Origin: Macrococcus epidermidis
GTDB taxonomy: Bacteria; Bacillota; Bacilli; Staphylococcales; Staphylococcaceae
NCBI RefSeq assembly: GCF_003259695.1
Contig: NZ_PZJH01000009.1
Location: 1 to 58,300, forward strand
DNA length: 58,300 nucleotides
Reading direction: 5' to 3'
The position numbers were made by a program, and so were the translations under genes. The notes beneath the pieces were generated by a model. The model saw only the letters and a list, made by a program, of their open reading frames with translations. It was not told the DNA's origin and searched no databases. Below, piece by piece: positions 24,874 to 34,375 of the stretch. How positions within the stretch are numbered: position 1 is the first letter of the stretch; the number at the start of each line of letters is the position of its first letter.

Positions 24874-26046
24874 ATGAATCAATATTTACAACGAGAATGG
24901 CTAGATAAACCATTTCAAAATATATTAGCGGGTATTGTTGTATCTCTCGCTTTAATCCCTGAAGTTATCGCATTTAGTGTCATTGCTGGAGTAGACCCTA
25001 TGGTCGGATTATATGCATCATTTATTATTGCGGTGACGATTGCTTTTACAGGTGGCCGATCAGCAATGATATCAGCAGCAGCTGGTGCGATTGCATTATT
25101 GGTATTCCCGCTTGTTAAAACCCATGGGGTCGATTATTTACTTGCAGCAACAATCTTAATGGGTATCATTCAAGTGATATTTGGCATGCTTAAAGTCGGT
25201 AAATTGCTTAAATATATTCCAAATACAGTGATGATGGGATTTGTTGATTCACTAGCAATCTTAATATTTAGCTCTCAGTTACAACATATATTCGGACTGA
25301 CAGGTGTTACTTATGTATTTGCGATTGTTACAATTGCGATTGTTTATATCGTTCCGAGGTACTTTACGAAGATACCGGCACCGCTCATCGCAGTGCTATT
25401 GCTAACAATCATTTCAATTATGACAAATGCCGATGTTAGAACAGTGGGTGATCTTGGAGAAATTAAACGTACTTTACCACATTTCTTTATTCCTGATGTA
25501 CCATTTAATCTGGAAACTTTATTGATTATATTGCCATATAGTTTATCGATGGCTGTTGTGGGACTTGTAGAAAGTTTACTTACTGCAAAGATTGTCGATG
25601 ATGCACTGGAAAATGAAAGTGATAAAAATGTTGAATCTCGTGGACAAGGCATTGCTAATATTGTTGCTGGATTTTTCGGTGGTATTGGAGGGTGCGCAAT
25701 GATCGGTCAATCTGTAATGAATTTGAAGTCAGGCGGCACAACAAGATTGTCATCGTTAGTTGCAGGTAGTTTTTTAATGTTTTTGATCATTGTGTTAGGG
25801 CATTATGTGATTCAGATTCCTATGTCTATTCTTGCAGGTATTATGGTTGTAGTATCATTTAGTACGTTTGATTGGGGAAGTTTCAAATTCTTACGCAATG
25901 CTAAAGTTACAGATATTATCGTAGTACTTGTTACAATTATACTTGTATTAGTAACGCATAATTTGGCGATTGGAGTTATTGTAGGTAGTATAATTAACTT
26001 TATTATTAATAGAAATGATTATCTTAAGCAAACGAAAGAGGTGTAG
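24874..26046 (+). CDS. SulP-family anion transporter without STAS domain
   Basis: A 390-residue transporter with about ten to twelve membrane helices, the N-terminal GIVVSLALIPEVIAFSVIAGVDP-type SulP motif, and ending right after the membrane domain (NRNDYLKQ), so the usual cytoplasmic STAS domain is absent. SulP proteins carry sulfate, bicarbonate or other anions; the ion cannot be told. GGAGG before the ATG at 24874 fixes the start. The UspA gene follows after 2 bases, a pairing also common in SulP loci of other Firmicutes. Confidence 0.85.
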   Translation: MNQYLQREWLDKPFQNILAGIVVSLALIPEVIAFSVIAGVDPMVGLYASFIIAVTIAFTGGRSAMISAAAGAIALLVFPLVKTHGVDYLLAATILMGIIQVIFGMLKVGKLLKYIPNTVMMGFVDSLAILIFSSQLQHIFGLTGVTYVFAIVTIAIVYIVPRYFTKIPAPLIAVLLLTIISIMTNADVRTVGDLGEIKRTLPHFFIPDVPFNLETLLIILPYSLSMAVVGLVESLLTAKIVDDALENESDKNVESRGQGIANIVAGFFGGIGGCAMIGQSVMNLKSGGTTRLSSLVAGSFLMFLIIVLGHYVIQIPMSILAGIMVVVSFSTFDWGSFKFLRNAKVTDIIVVLVTIILVLVTHNLAIGVIVGSIINFIINRNDYLKQTKEV

Positions 26047-26048
26047 AG

Positions 26049-26450
26049 ATGTATCAGTCAGTAGTTATAGCGGTGGATGGTTCTGATAATAGCTTCAGAG
26101 CAGCGAAAGAAGCATTGAAGATAAATGCTATGAAATATACATTATTAAGTATCGTTTCACATGAAGATTCAAAAGATGCAGTACTGCATAGTGAAACAAG
26201 CAGTGTTGATCAAAGAAAATCTTTAATTCAACCCATTATAGAAGAATATGAGAATAATGATATAACATATGAAGTTCGCATAGAACATGGGGTACCGAAA
26301 GATACGATTATTCAAATAGGAAATACGCATGAATACGATTTACTTGTGATTGGAACGCGTGGTCTTAACGCATTTCAGGAAATGGTGATGGGAAGCGTCA
26401 GTCATAAAGTAGTGAAAGAAGTAAATATACCGGTGATGGTTGTGAAATAA
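26049..26450 (+). CDS. Universal stress protein, UspA family
   Basis: A 133-residue single Usp domain: VVIAVDGSDNS at the start and IGTRGLNAFQEMVMGSVSHKV (about 97-117), the G-x2-G-x9-GS nucleotide-binding motif of ATP-binding UspA proteins. It is encoded 2 bases after the SulP transporter and probably modulates it. Usp (orfX) genes also sit in lactococcal flp operons, here placed after and not before the regulator. Confidence 0.87.
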   Translation: MYQSVVIAVDGSDNSFRAAKEALKINAMKYTLLSIVSHEDSKDAVLHSETSSVDQRKSLIQPIIEEYENNDITYEVRIEHGVPKDTIIQIGNTHEYDLLVIGTRGLNAFQEMVMGSVSHKVVKEVNIPVMVVK

Positions 26451-26456
26451 AATGAG

Positions 26457-26490
26457 TAAGCTAACTTTTAGAGCGTTAGCTTATTTTTTT
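26457..26490 (+). terminator. Intrinsic terminator
   Basis: TAAGCTAAC pairs with GTTAGCTTA, followed by TTTTTTT. Confidence 0.85.
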
Positions 26491-26514
26491 ATAGAATTTT
26501 TCAAATCTTATATA

Positions 26515-26572
26515 TTGACACATACCCCTTATGGGTATAAAATAGAACTAAATTAATACCTGATAGGGGTAT
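26515..26572 (+). promoter_or_regulatory. Copper operon promoter with two CsoR operators
   Basis: TTGACA (26515-26520) and TAAAAT (26538-26543) are 17 bases apart. Operator 1, ATACCC-N5-GGGTAT (26522-26538), fills the spacer; operator 2, ATACCT-N5-GGGTAT (26556-26572), lies past the transcription start. Both fit the G/C-tract palindromes bound by CsoR. Confidence 0.85.
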
Positions 26573-26588
26573 ATGAGAGGATGATAGT

Positions 26589-26882
26589 ATGGAGCATCAA
26601 CATACAGTAACACCAAGAACTGAAGAAGAAAAAGAAAAGATGGTAAAACGGTTAAAGCGTATTGAAGGACAAGTTCGTGGTATTCAGAAGATGATTGAAG
26701 AGGATCGTTATTGTGTTGATATATTGATTCAAATTAGCGCGATAGAAAGCGCGTTGAAGCAAGTAGGTTTCTCCGTAACAGAACGTCATATGAATCATTG
26801 TGTGAGTGATGCAATTAAAAAGGGCGAAGGTGCCGAATCAATTGATGAATTAATGAAAGTACTTCGCCAATTTGGAAAGTAG
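26589..26882 (+). CDS. csoR: Copper-sensing repressor CsoR
   Basis: A 97-residue all-helical DUF156 regulator. The copper ligands Cys42 (RYCVDIL), His67 and Cys71 (ERHMNHC) are all present, which separates it from formaldehyde (FrmR) and persulfide (CstR) relatives. Without copper it represses; Cu(I) binding releases DNA. It is the first gene of csoR-copA-copZ behind two matching operators, so it is autoregulated. Confidence 0.93.
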   Translation: MEHQHTVTPRTEEEKEKMVKRLKRIEGQVRGIQKMIEEDRYCVDILIQISAIESALKQVGFSVTERHMNHCVSDAIKKGEGAESIDELMKVLRQFGK

Positions 26883-26890
26883 GTGGCAAT

Positions 26891-29269
26891 ATGAAAGACG
26901 TTACATTACCCATAGAGGGTATGACTTGTGCAGCGTGTTCTACTCGAATAGAGAAAGTACTCAATAAAATGGACGGTGTAGATGCAAAGGTTAATTTAAC
27001 GACTGAAAAAGCAAGCGTTCAATATGATTCAGATAAAGTGAGTGTAGAAGATATCTCAGAAAGAATTGATAAGTTAGGCTATAAAGTTAAGCCTGAACAT
27101 ATTGAGCTTGATGTTATGGGCATGACTTGTGCAGCGTGTTCATCAAGAATTGAAAAGGTACTGAATAAACAGCCGGAAATTAAGAATGCTACTGTTAATC
27201 TTACGACAGAAGAAGCAACAATCGATTATTATCCAGGAAATATGGATGCACAAATGATTATCGAACGTATTCGTAAGCTAGGTTACGATGCAAAACTTAA
27301 AAGTTCGGATGAAAATAAGGCTTCAGCGAAAGCGGATGAATTGAGGAAGAAAAAGATTAAACTCATTATTTCAGCTTTATTATCATTACCGTTATTACTA
27401 ACAATGTTAACGCATCTGTTTGGTATCCATTTGCCGCATATATTTATGAACCCGTGGTTCCAGTTAGCGTTTGCTTTCCCGGTACAATTCATTATTGGCT
27501 GGCAGTTCTATGATGGAGCCTATAAAAATTTACGAAGTGGCGGAGCGAATATGGATGTGCTTGTTGCATTAGGTACAAGTGCTGCATTTTTCTATAGTGT
27601 TTATGAAGGGTTGAAGACAATTAATAATCCAGATTACATGCCACATCTATATTTTGAAACAAGCGCAGTATTAATTACATTAATATTGTTCGGTAAATAT
27701 CTTGAAGCAAGAGCGAAGTCACAGACAACGCATGCATTATCTTCACTACTTAATTTACAGGCAAAAGAAGCAAGAGTGATAAGAGACGATAAAGAGATAA
27801 TGATACCTGTAGAAGACGTTATCGTTGGAGATACATTAATCATCAAGCCGGGTGAGAAAGTACCGGTTGATGGTGAAATTATTAAAGGTCATACATCTAT
27901 AGATGAATCGATGCTTACAGGCGAATCGATTCCTGTCGAGAAAACTATCGGAGCAAATGTCTTTGGAGCAACGATGAATAATAATGGTAGTATTACAATT
28001 CGTGCAACGAAAGTGGGTCGTGATACCGCATTGCAATCTATCGTGAAGATCGTTGAGCAGGCGCAAGGTTCAAAAGCGCCTATCCAGCGTCTTGCTGATA
28101 TTATTGCAGGATACTTTGTACCAGTAGTGATAGGGATTGCGATTATAACATTTATTATCTGGATGATATTTGTGACGCCTGGTCAGTTTGAACCAGCATT
28201 AGTGGCAGCCATTGCGGTGCTTGTTATTGCTTGTCCTTGTGCTTTAGGACTAGCTACACCAACATCTATTATGGTTGGTACCGGACGTGCAGCTGAATCA
28301 GGCATTCTTTTTAAAGGCGGAGAACACTTAGAAAGAACACATGAAATTGATACGATTGTATTGGATAAAACAGGTACGATTACAAAAGGTGAACCTGAAG
28401 TAACTGATTTTACAGGCGATGAATTAACGCTACAATATCTTGCAAGTAGTGAACAAGCTTCTGAACATCCATTAGCAACCGCTATCGTAAAATATGCAAA
28501 AGAAAAAAATATAGAATTATTAGAAACTAGTCAATTTAATGCAATACCTGGCCATGGTATTGAAACAGTTATCGATAACCATACCATACTCATCGGTAAC
28601 AGAAAGCTAATGACAGATCATCATATTGATATTGATTCAAGTATCAATCGAATGGAGCAATTTGAAGCAGAGGGTAAAACGGCCATGCTGATTGCTATCG
28701 ATAATGAGTTACGTGGTATTGTAGCAGTATTAGATACAGTGAAAGATACTGCAAAACAAGCTATTGAAGAAATGAAAGCAATGGGCTTACAAGTTGTGAT
28801 GCTGACTGGAGATAATGCCATTACAGCTAACGCCATCGCGAAATCTGTTGGTATTACAGAAGTCATTGCTGAAGTGCTGCCAGAACAAAAGTCTAATAAG
28901 ATTAAAGCGCTGCAGGATGAAAGAAGAAAAGTTGCTATGGTAGGAGATGGCGTCAATGATGCACCAGCGCTTGCATTAGCGGATATCGGTATCGCAATTG
29001 GCACAGGTACAGAAGTCGCGATTGAAGCAGCTGATGTTACGATTCTAGGCGGAGAGCTTACACTAATACCTGAAGCGATTAAAATTAGTCACGCAACAAT
29101 TAAAAATATAAAACAAAATTTAGGATTCGCATTTGGATATAACATTCTTGGTATACCAGTTGCAGCCTTAGGATTACTTGCACCATGGATAGCAGGCGCT
29201 GCTATGGCTTTATCATCAGTAAGTGTTGTGAGTAACGCCTTAAGACTAAAAACTGTTAAAATAAAATAG
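26891..29269 (+). CDS. copA: Copper-exporting P-type ATPase CopA
   Basis: A 792-residue P1B-1 ATPase. Two N-terminal HMA domains have GMTCAAC metal sites (Cys13/16 and Cys80/83), eight membrane helices follow, with CPC in helix six ([13 protein letters not shown]), then DKTGT, SEHPLA and GDGVNDAP. All catalytic motifs are intact. It exports Cu(I) from the cytosol. It lies 8 bases after csoR and 34 bases before copZ. Confidence 0.95.
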   Translation: MKDVTLPIEGMTCAACSTRIEKVLNKMDGVDAKVNLTTEKASVQYDSDKVSVEDISERIDKLGYKVKPEHIELDVMGMTCAACSSRIEKVLNKQPEIKNATVNLTTEEATIDYYPGNMDAQMIIERIRKLGYDAKLKSSDENKASAKADELRKKKIKLIISALLSLPLLLTMLTHLFGIHLPHIFMNPWFQLAFAFPVQFIIGWQFYDGAYKNLRSGGANMDVLVALGTSAAFFYSVYEGLKTINNPDYMPHLYFETSAVLITLILFGKYLEARAKSQTTHALSSLLNLQAKEARVIRDDKEIMIPVEDVIVGDTLIIKPGEKVPVDGEIIKGHTSIDESMLTGESIPVEKTIGANVFGATMNNNGSITIRATKVGRDTALQSIVKIVEQAQGSKAPIQRLADIIAGYFVPVVIGIAIITFIIWMIFVTPGQFEPALVAAIAVLVIACPCALGLATPTSIMVGTGRAAESGILFKGGEHLERTHEIDTIVLDKTGTITKGEPEVTDFTGDELTLQYLASSEQASEHPLATAIVKYAKEKNIELLETSQFNAIPGHGIETVIDNHTILIGNRKLMTDHHIDIDSSINRMEQFEAEGKTAMLIAIDNELRGIVAVLDTVKDTAKQAIEEMKAMGLQVVMLTGDNAITANAIAKSVGITEVIAEVLPEQKSNKIKALQDERRKVAMVGDGVNDAPALALADIGIAIGTGTEVAIEAADVTILGGELTLIPEAIKISHATIKNIKQNLGFAFGYNILGIPVAALGLLAPWIAGAAMALSSVSVVSNALRLKTVKIK

Positions 29270-29303
29270 AACATATAAAATACTAAAAAGTGAGGGAATT
29301 ATT

Positions 29304-29507
29304 ATGGAAACAATTCTTAAAGTAGAAGGTATGACATGTTTACATTGTAAAGAAGCGGTAGAAGGTGCAGTAAATAAATTAGATGGTGTTAAAACAGCTG
29401 CGGTTGATTTAGAAGCAGCAAATGTAACAGTTGATCACGAAGAATCAGTAACTGTTGAAACAATGAAAGAAGCCATCGAAGATCAAGGATACGATGTAGT
29501 TAAATAA
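29304..29507 (+). CDS. copZ: Copper chaperone CopZ
   Basis: A 67-residue single HMA domain with GMTCLHC (Cys12 and Cys15), shorter than but matching each CopA N-terminal domain. It delivers Cu(I) to CopA and, in relatives, to CsoR. It closes the copper operon. Confidence 0.93.
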   Translation: METILKVEGMTCLHCKEAVEGAVNKLDGVKTAAVDLEAANVTVDHEESVTVETMKEAIEDQGYDVVK

Positions 29508-29517
29508 TAGATTAATA

Positions 29518-29556
29518 AGTATCATGTTCCGTTATGGAATGTGATACTTTTTTTAT
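29518..29556 (+). terminator. Intrinsic terminator
   Basis: AAGTATCA...TTCC pairs with GGAA...TGATACTT, followed by a T run; ends the copper operon. Confidence 0.85.
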
Positions 29557-29649
29557 TACTTATTTATTAACATTTATATGGATGAATTATCAATAACACA
29601 TCAAAATTTGATATGCTAAAGATAAGTATAAAGAATGAGGATATCTACT

Positions 29650-30654
29650 ATGATTGAATTTAAAAATATATCAATGCAGTTTAAAGATACAATAGCTATC
29701 GATAATTTAAATCTTATCATTAGCTCAGGTGAGTTTGTCAGTATACTTGGACCGTCAGGATGTGGTAAGAGTACTACTTTATTTATGCTTGCAGGATTAC
29801 TACAACCTACAGCAGGAGAGATTATCATAGACGGTAATGATGTAACGCATTTAAAGGCTGATGCACGCAATATTGGTATGGTATTTCAGGATTATGCGCT
29901 TTATCCACATATGACTGTCTTCAATAATATTGCCTTTCCACTGAAGATGAAGCGATTATCGAAACGTGAGATAAAAGAAAAAGTAGAATATGCTGCAAAG
30001 CTAGTAGAAATTGATGCATATTTAAACCGTTTACCAAAAGAACTATCTGGTGGACAACAGCAACGTGTTGCAATAGCACGAGCTATTGTTAGAGAACCAG
30101 AAATATTATTGTTAGATGAACCTTTATCAAATTTAGATGCAAGATTAAGAGTATCGATGCGTGAGGAAATCAGAGCGATACAACAGCGTTTAAATATTAC
30201 GACGTTATTTGTTACGCATGATCAGGAGGAAGCCTTGAGTATAAGTGATAAGATTGTCATGCTGAACGAAGGAAAAATGATGCAATACGATACACCATAT
30301 AACATGTATCATCATCCAAAACATGTGTTTGTTGCAACTTTCATCGGACGTCCACCTATGAATATATTGAAATTAGATAAACAGCAATCAAAGCAGTTAA
30401 ATCCAAATCTAAATATCGATACCGATACAATGATCGGTATTCGCCCGGAACACATTATCATCTCAGAACAAGGTTATCCTGTGATTATTAAACGTATTGA
30501 ACTATTAGGGAAAGATATCGCTGTTACAGCTGAGGATGCACAACATAGGCAGATAAAATATTATACAAATACTAATCCGTTATTAGGAAATAAAGTATAT
30601 TTAACAGCTGCTTTAGAAAATATTCACCTCTTTGATTCATATGGCAATCGCTAA
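29650..30654 (+). CDS. Orphan ABC ATPase, MsmK/UgpC type
   Basis: A 334-residue ATPase: Walker A GPSGCGKST (about 37-45), Q-loop VFQDYALYPH, signature LSGGQQQRV, Walker B ILLLDEPLSNLD, H-loop VTHDQEEA, and a C-terminal OB-type regulatory domain (GIRPEHI...) as in MalK, UgpC and MsmK. No permease or binding protein lies nearby, so it may power several sugar importers encoded elsewhere, as MsmK does in streptococci. I use ATG 29650 (MIEFKNIS); an in-frame ATG at 29635 has no good ribosome-binding site and GAGG at 29637-29640 fits the later start. Confidence 0.8.
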   Translation: MIEFKNISMQFKDTIAIDNLNLIISSGEFVSILGPSGCGKSTTLFMLAGLLQPTAGEIIIDGNDVTHLKADARNIGMVFQDYALYPHMTVFNNIAFPLKMKRLSKREIKEKVEYAAKLVEIDAYLNRLPKELSGGQQQRVAIARAIVREPEILLLDEPLSNLDARLRVSMREEIRAIQQRLNITTLFVTHDQEEALSISDKIVMLNEGKMMQYDTPYNMYHHPKHVFVATFIGRPPMNILKLDKQQSKQLNPNLNIDTDTMIGIRPEHIIISEQGYPVIIKRIELLGKDIAVTAEDAQHRQIKYYTNTNPLLGNKVYLTAALENIHLFDSYGNR

Positions 30655-30695
30655 TAACGCCTCTCATACTTTAGACCTATATAGATTGGAATGAA

Positions 30696-30724
30696 TTGAC
30701 AAATAGAGGTTGTGGAAGTAGTAT
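30696..30724 (+). promoter_or_regulatory. Promoter of the second IsaB-family gene
   Basis: TTGACA and TAGTAT are separated by 17 bases, 39 bases before the start codon; near-consensus sigma-A promoter. Confidence 0.7.
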
Positions 30725-30762
30725 TAATGAGTAATGAATTTATCTAAATAGGAGAGATTACG

Positions 30763-31410
30763 ATGACAACAAAAATGATCAATAAATTAATCGCAACTGC
30801 AGCTGTTTCTACAGTTTTATTAACAGGGGTAAATGTTGCTAAAGCAGATACAGTAACAACAACTAAAACAACAACTACAACTACTGTAGTGACAACAGTT
30901 ACAAAAACTGATGAAGTAAAAAGCGGAGCAATCAAAGCAGGAACAACTACGACTACAACTAAAGCGACACCAACAAAAAGTGCTACGAAAGTAACAGAAC
31001 CTTATTATAACTATAATGGTTATACTTCTCGTAACGCTGATTTCGAATTAGATAAATACTTCGTACAAGCATTAAACTACGGTAACTTTAAATTAAATAA
31101 TTTATCAGTTACTAAAACACCGACTATTCAATCTAAACCGGTTAAATCTATGGTAAATGATACTGTAGTTTACAAAACTAAAGGTGTAATTACATCTATG
31201 AGTTTTCCAGTTAAAAAAGGAGTTATTAAAAAAGCTGATTTCTTAAAAGCGCATGCTGCAAATACTTTAATCAGTGACAAAACTTCAAAAAGTAAGAATT
31301 CAGTAGCAACTTTCAAAACAAAAGTTGGATCTTACTCAGCAAACTTTGATAAAGCGGGATACTTAACTTCAGTTAAAATCAATCCATCAGTTGTAACTTA
31401 TACAAAATAA
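30763..31410 (+). CDS. IsaB-family secreted protein with Thr-rich linker
   Basis: A 215-residue secreted protein with a signal peptide (about 1-29, ending AKA), a Thr/Val/Lys-rich low-complexity linker (about 30-75) and then PYYNYNGYTSRNADFELDKYFVQ, the IsaB hallmark shared with the protein at 19356. The linker is absent from the other copy and from S. aureus IsaB as I know it. It may extend the domain through the wall or bind polyanions. Strong promoter and terminator suggest high expression as a single gene. Confidence 0.78.
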   Translation: MTTKMINKLIATAAVSTVLLTGVNVAKADTVTTTKTTTTTTVVTTVTKTDEVKSGAIKAGTTTTTTKATPTKSATKVTEPYYNYNGYTSRNADFELDKYFVQALNYGNFKLNNLSVTKTPTIQSKPVKSMVNDTVVYKTKGVITSMSFPVKKGVIKKADFLKAHAANTLISDKTSKSKNSVATFKTKVGSYSANFDKAGYLTSVKINPSVVTYTK

Positions 31411-31417
31411 TAATAAA

Positions 31418-31460
31418 GAAATAGGGAGACGAATATTCGTCTCCCTATTTCTTTATATTT
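31418..31460 (+). terminator. Intrinsic terminator
   Basis: A perfect 16-bp stem (31418-31433 with 31436-31451) followed by T-rich sequence. Confidence 0.85.
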
Positions 31461-31494
31461 TTATTTATGAACTGCAATTGAATAAAATATGAAC

Positions 31495-31522
31495 AAACTC
31501 ACGAAATTTATTCGTGAGTTTT
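31495..31522. terminator. Terminator behind the MutS-like gene
   Basis: AAACTCACGAA and TTCGTGAGTTT form a perfect stem just downstream of the minus-strand MutS-like gene. Confidence 0.7.
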
Positions 31523-31525
31523 AAT

Positions 31526-33145
31526 TTATGTATTTAACTTTTTTAATGTGGCAAGTGTGCTTTTAGCATCTTGATAGATATGTTCAGGATAATCATATAT
31601 TCGCATTAATTCAATAGCATTTGAAGTAGTGGTAATTCCTTTACGGATTGTGTAATCAAATTCAATGTCGTTATTTTCAGTTAAATGTTCTCTGAAGTAA
31701 TAGAAATCGAAAGTATCTTTCAATAATTCGGTTAATTCGATGTCGTGTGTAGCTGCAAATAATGTTGTGTTTTTATTGCTATTAATATGATTAAGGATGG
31801 CAGTTGCAGAAGAAATTCTTTCTTTTGTATTAGTCCCTCTTAGAATTTCATCTATAAAGATATAAGTCATCGGGAAATCCTCGATAGCTCTTATAATACG
31901 TTTGATTGATTTTATCTCTGCAATGAAGTAACTATCACCTTTTGATAAACTGTCTTCTAAGTTCATAGATGTTAAGACATGACCAGGTTGATAACGAAAT
32001 ACTTCACTAGTTGTTGTGTTAATGGCTTGAGCTAGAACGATGTTGAGTGCAATCGTCTTCATAAATGTTGACTTACCAGATGCATTTGATCCAGTCAATA
32101 AAATCCCTCTATTATGCGTATAGTCATTGGCAACTGGATGTGTGAGTAGGGGATGATAAATTTCTTCAGTATGTAACGGACCGATTTCGGGTAATTTGTA
32201 ATAAGGTAAGGTACGGCGATACATGCCTACACTATAGCTTGAATCATATTGACCGACAACTTGATAATATTCAGCATAAGATGCTTGATTCTTTCTTAGT
32301 ATTCGCAGTGCATAGTGATAAATATGATAATCTGTCATGAAAAACATCTTCAAGGCATTAATAATTTGTAAAGCAAAATTAGTTTCGTTATTATCGTCAC
32401 TTAGCATTAAATAACTCAAGAACTTAATTGAACGTATGTTAGGTGGCTTTGTGTCTAAGTGACTTTCTTTCAGGTTGAGCAGATCTGAAGCAGTATCTAT
32501 TATCTTAACAGCATAAAATATATCATCATAAAGCAATTCACTTTTAGACTTAAATCTCATCGATAATGACATAACGATGCTAATTGCAAGAATTACAGTA
32601 AAAATACCAACACTTATTCCAAAATAGAAAGAAAACAAGCTTAAAAAGGGAAGTAAACTTACAATGATCATCCAGGGATTATATTGTTCGTCAGACTTGT
32701 GCCTGAAAGCGAAGCGGCTCGCATTGTTATTTGTACTGCGTCCTAAATCAGCAAGTATAAAAGATACGCTTTCTCTAAAATGCTGGTCATTTGTTATTTT
32801 TTTAATAAGTGATTCATTGACGGTATGATTTGGCATATTTCTGAGTGAAGCATACATATATTCCTCGCCAACCGTTGTGAAATTGTAATTTAATTTTGTA
32901 AACATACGATGTAAATCAAGGTCATTCCATGTGATATCATCTATATAATGCCTACTATTTATTTGTAGATAATCGAAATATTGGTGATATTTTATATGAT
33001 TTCCCTTAGGTCGATTGAGCGTCTTTTGGTTATTCCAGAGTGTTTTAATGCGTTTCTTTCTTTTGATTTTATCCCAAATTGCTAAAATAATACCTATTAA
33101 TAGTAAGCCGATTGAAATAAGTATATATGTTCCCCACCAAGGCAT
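31526..33145 (-). CDS. Membrane-anchored MutS-family ATPase
   Basis: A 539-residue protein with one membrane helix at the N-terminus (about 5-24) and a hairpin of two more (about 158-196). The C-terminal half is a MutS-type ATPase: Walker A GSNASGKS (352-359), Walker B FIDEILRGTNT (430-440) with the family's DE..RGT pattern, and ATHD (465-468). The mismatch-recognition domain of MutS is absent, as is the Smr domain of MutS2. It therefore belongs to the poorly studied membrane-bound MutS-like group, whose function is unknown. It is monocistronic. Confidence 0.8.
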   Translation of the reverse strand: MPWWGTYILISIGLLLIGIILAIWDKIKRKKRIKTLWNNQKTLNRPKGNHIKYHQYFDYLQINSRHYIDDITWNDLDLHRMFTKLNYNFTTVGEEYMYASLRNMPNHTVNESLIKKITNDQHFRESVSFILADLGRSTNNNASRFAFRHKSDEQYNPWMIIVSLLPFLSLFSFYFGISVGIFTVILAISIVMSLSMRFKSKSELLYDDIFYAVKIIDTASDLLNLKESHLDTKPPNIRSIKFLSYLMLSDDNNETNFALQIINALKMFFMTDYHIYHYALRILRKNQASYAEYYQVVGQYDSSYSVGMYRRTLPYYKLPEIGPLHTEEIYHPLLTHPVANDYTHNRGILLTGSNASGKSTFMKTIALNIVLAQAINTTTSEVFRYQPGHVLTSMNLEDSLSKGDSYFIAEIKSIKRIIRAIEDFPMTYIFIDEILRGTNTKERISSATAILNHINSNKNTTLFAATHDIELTELLKDTFDFYYFREHLTENNDIEFDYTIRKGITTTSNAIELMRIYDYPEHIYQDAKSTLATLKKLNT

Positions 33146-33211
33146 ATAAAACCAACTTTCTGTAGAATTATAGTTATTTTCATAATAACAAACTCATTTA
33201 TTACATTAAAG

Positions 33212-33247
33212 AAAAAACAGACAATATACTTTTATTTGTACATTGTC
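33212..33247 (-). terminator. Intrinsic terminator of the DeoR-DUF218-GNAT operon
   Basis: On the minus strand GACAATGTAC pairs with GTATATTGTC, followed two bases later by TTTTTT. Confidence 0.75.
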
Positions 33248-33282
33248 TTTATACTTCGATATTCTTTTAAATGCGGCTTTTA

Positions 33283-33732
33283 TTAAAGTAGTTTTTTGAT
33301 AAATCCTGATGATTTAACAAGATAACCATTATTTTTATAGAAGTGATGCGCAATATCTCTTTCAGAACGATTCCCACTATTAAAGGTTACAATTGGAGCA
33401 TTCATTTCAATAGCTATTTCTTCAATAGCTTGAAGTAATTTGGAACCATATTTCTTTCCACGATAATCGGAGTCGATTACAAATGCAAGAATTCTTATAT
33501 ATGATTGGTCAAACTCAAACATATACATTTTACAAAAGCCACAAAATCCAACAACTTTATTTTCTTGAAGTAGAACAACCATATAATAATCAGGATGGTC
33601 CAATAGTTTTTCTAGACGATTTTTAATCGATTTTTCATCTGATGGATAGCCTAAATCACTGTAAAGTTTAACGAGTTGAGGAGCATCTGTAGATTTATAA
33701 TTACGAATATCTAATTGATTAGTTTTATTCAT
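33283..33732 (-). CDS. GNAT-family N-acetyltransferase
   Basis: A 149-residue GNAT protein with the acetyl-CoA binding region VIDSDYRGKKYGSKLLQAIEEIA (about 87-109, the RGxG/A-like R-G-K-K-Y-G loop) and a final strand with HHFYKNNGY. The substrate is unknown. It overlaps the DUF218 gene by 8 bases and is the last gene of an operon with a DeoR regulator and NIPSNAP protein. Confidence 0.85.
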   Translation of the reverse strand: MNKTNQLDIRNYKSTDAPQLVKLYSDLGYPSDEKSIKNRLEKLLDHPDYYMVVLLQENKVVGFCGFCKMYMFEFDQSYIRILAFVIDSDYRGKKYGSKLLQAIEEIAIEMNAPIVTFNSGNRSERDIAHHFYKNNGYLVKSSGFIKKLL

Positions 33733-34366
33733 TCTCTATCTCCAGCTTTAATATGTCTCCTTTATCACCGTAAAATAGAATTCTTAAATATTCACCCCAT
33801 ACACGTGACCTTCCTTCCTCTGAATTCATCCAATTATCTCGACTAACGATTACATCTCCATAGTATGTATCAAATGTAAATGGAATGTACCTGATATGTT
33901 TAGGTAAATGTTTCATCAGTGTACGTATTTGTCTTCCGGCAGCATGACTTTTACATACTACCAGCATATTATTCATATCATCAAAATTATATATTTCTTT
34001 AGCGTAAATGACGTTTTCTAAACTATTCGTTGATTTATTTTCTGAGAAAATGCACTGTCTTGGCACACCAGCATCTAATAGATGTTGGGTTATTATCTCT
34101 GATTCAGTTGCATCTTCATAGTTCCAATCTGAATGGGGGATTCCGGTTAAACTTTTTCCACCAGTTACAATGATTTTTTGGATATAGCCTTTTTTATAAG
34201 CTTCAATTGATTTTTCCCAATGTCCTGGATGAGTTCCTGAAAACAAGAAAAGAATATCACTTTTTTCAGGACTTACTTTTTCACCGAAAGTAACGTATGT
34301 AAGAAATTCTATTTCTTCATTTGATAGAGTTGGTACCTCTGGCGTTTTAGGTATAATAGGTTTCAT
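33725..34366 (-). CDS. DUF218 (YdcF/ElyC/SanA-like) protein
   Basis: A 213-residue soluble DUF218 protein. It has the family's strand-loop ILFLFSGTHPGHWEKSIEAYKKG, IVTGGKS, then TSEIITQHLLDAGVPRQCIFSENKSTNSLENVIYAKE and MLVVCKSHAAGRQIRTL, matching the YdcF pattern (GG, E.STNT.EN, H..RA). It lacks the membrane helices of ElyC and SanA. E. coli YdcF binds S-adenosylmethionine; no reaction is established. It is co-transcribed with the DeoR gene (9 bases upstream), and a second DUF218 gene is divergent at 35539. Confidence 0.82.
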   Translation of the reverse strand: MKPIIPKTPEVPTLSNEEIEFLTYVTFGEKVSPEKSDILFLFSGTHPGHWEKSIEAYKKGYIQKIIVTGGKSLTGIPHSDWNYEDATESEIITQHLLDAGVPRQCIFSENKSTNSLENVIYAKEIYNFDDMNNMLVVCKSHAAGRQIRTLMKHLPKHIRYIPFTFDTYYGDVIVSRDNWMNSEEGRSRVWGEYLRILFYGDKGDILKLEIENE

Positions 34367-34375
34367 ATTTATCCC

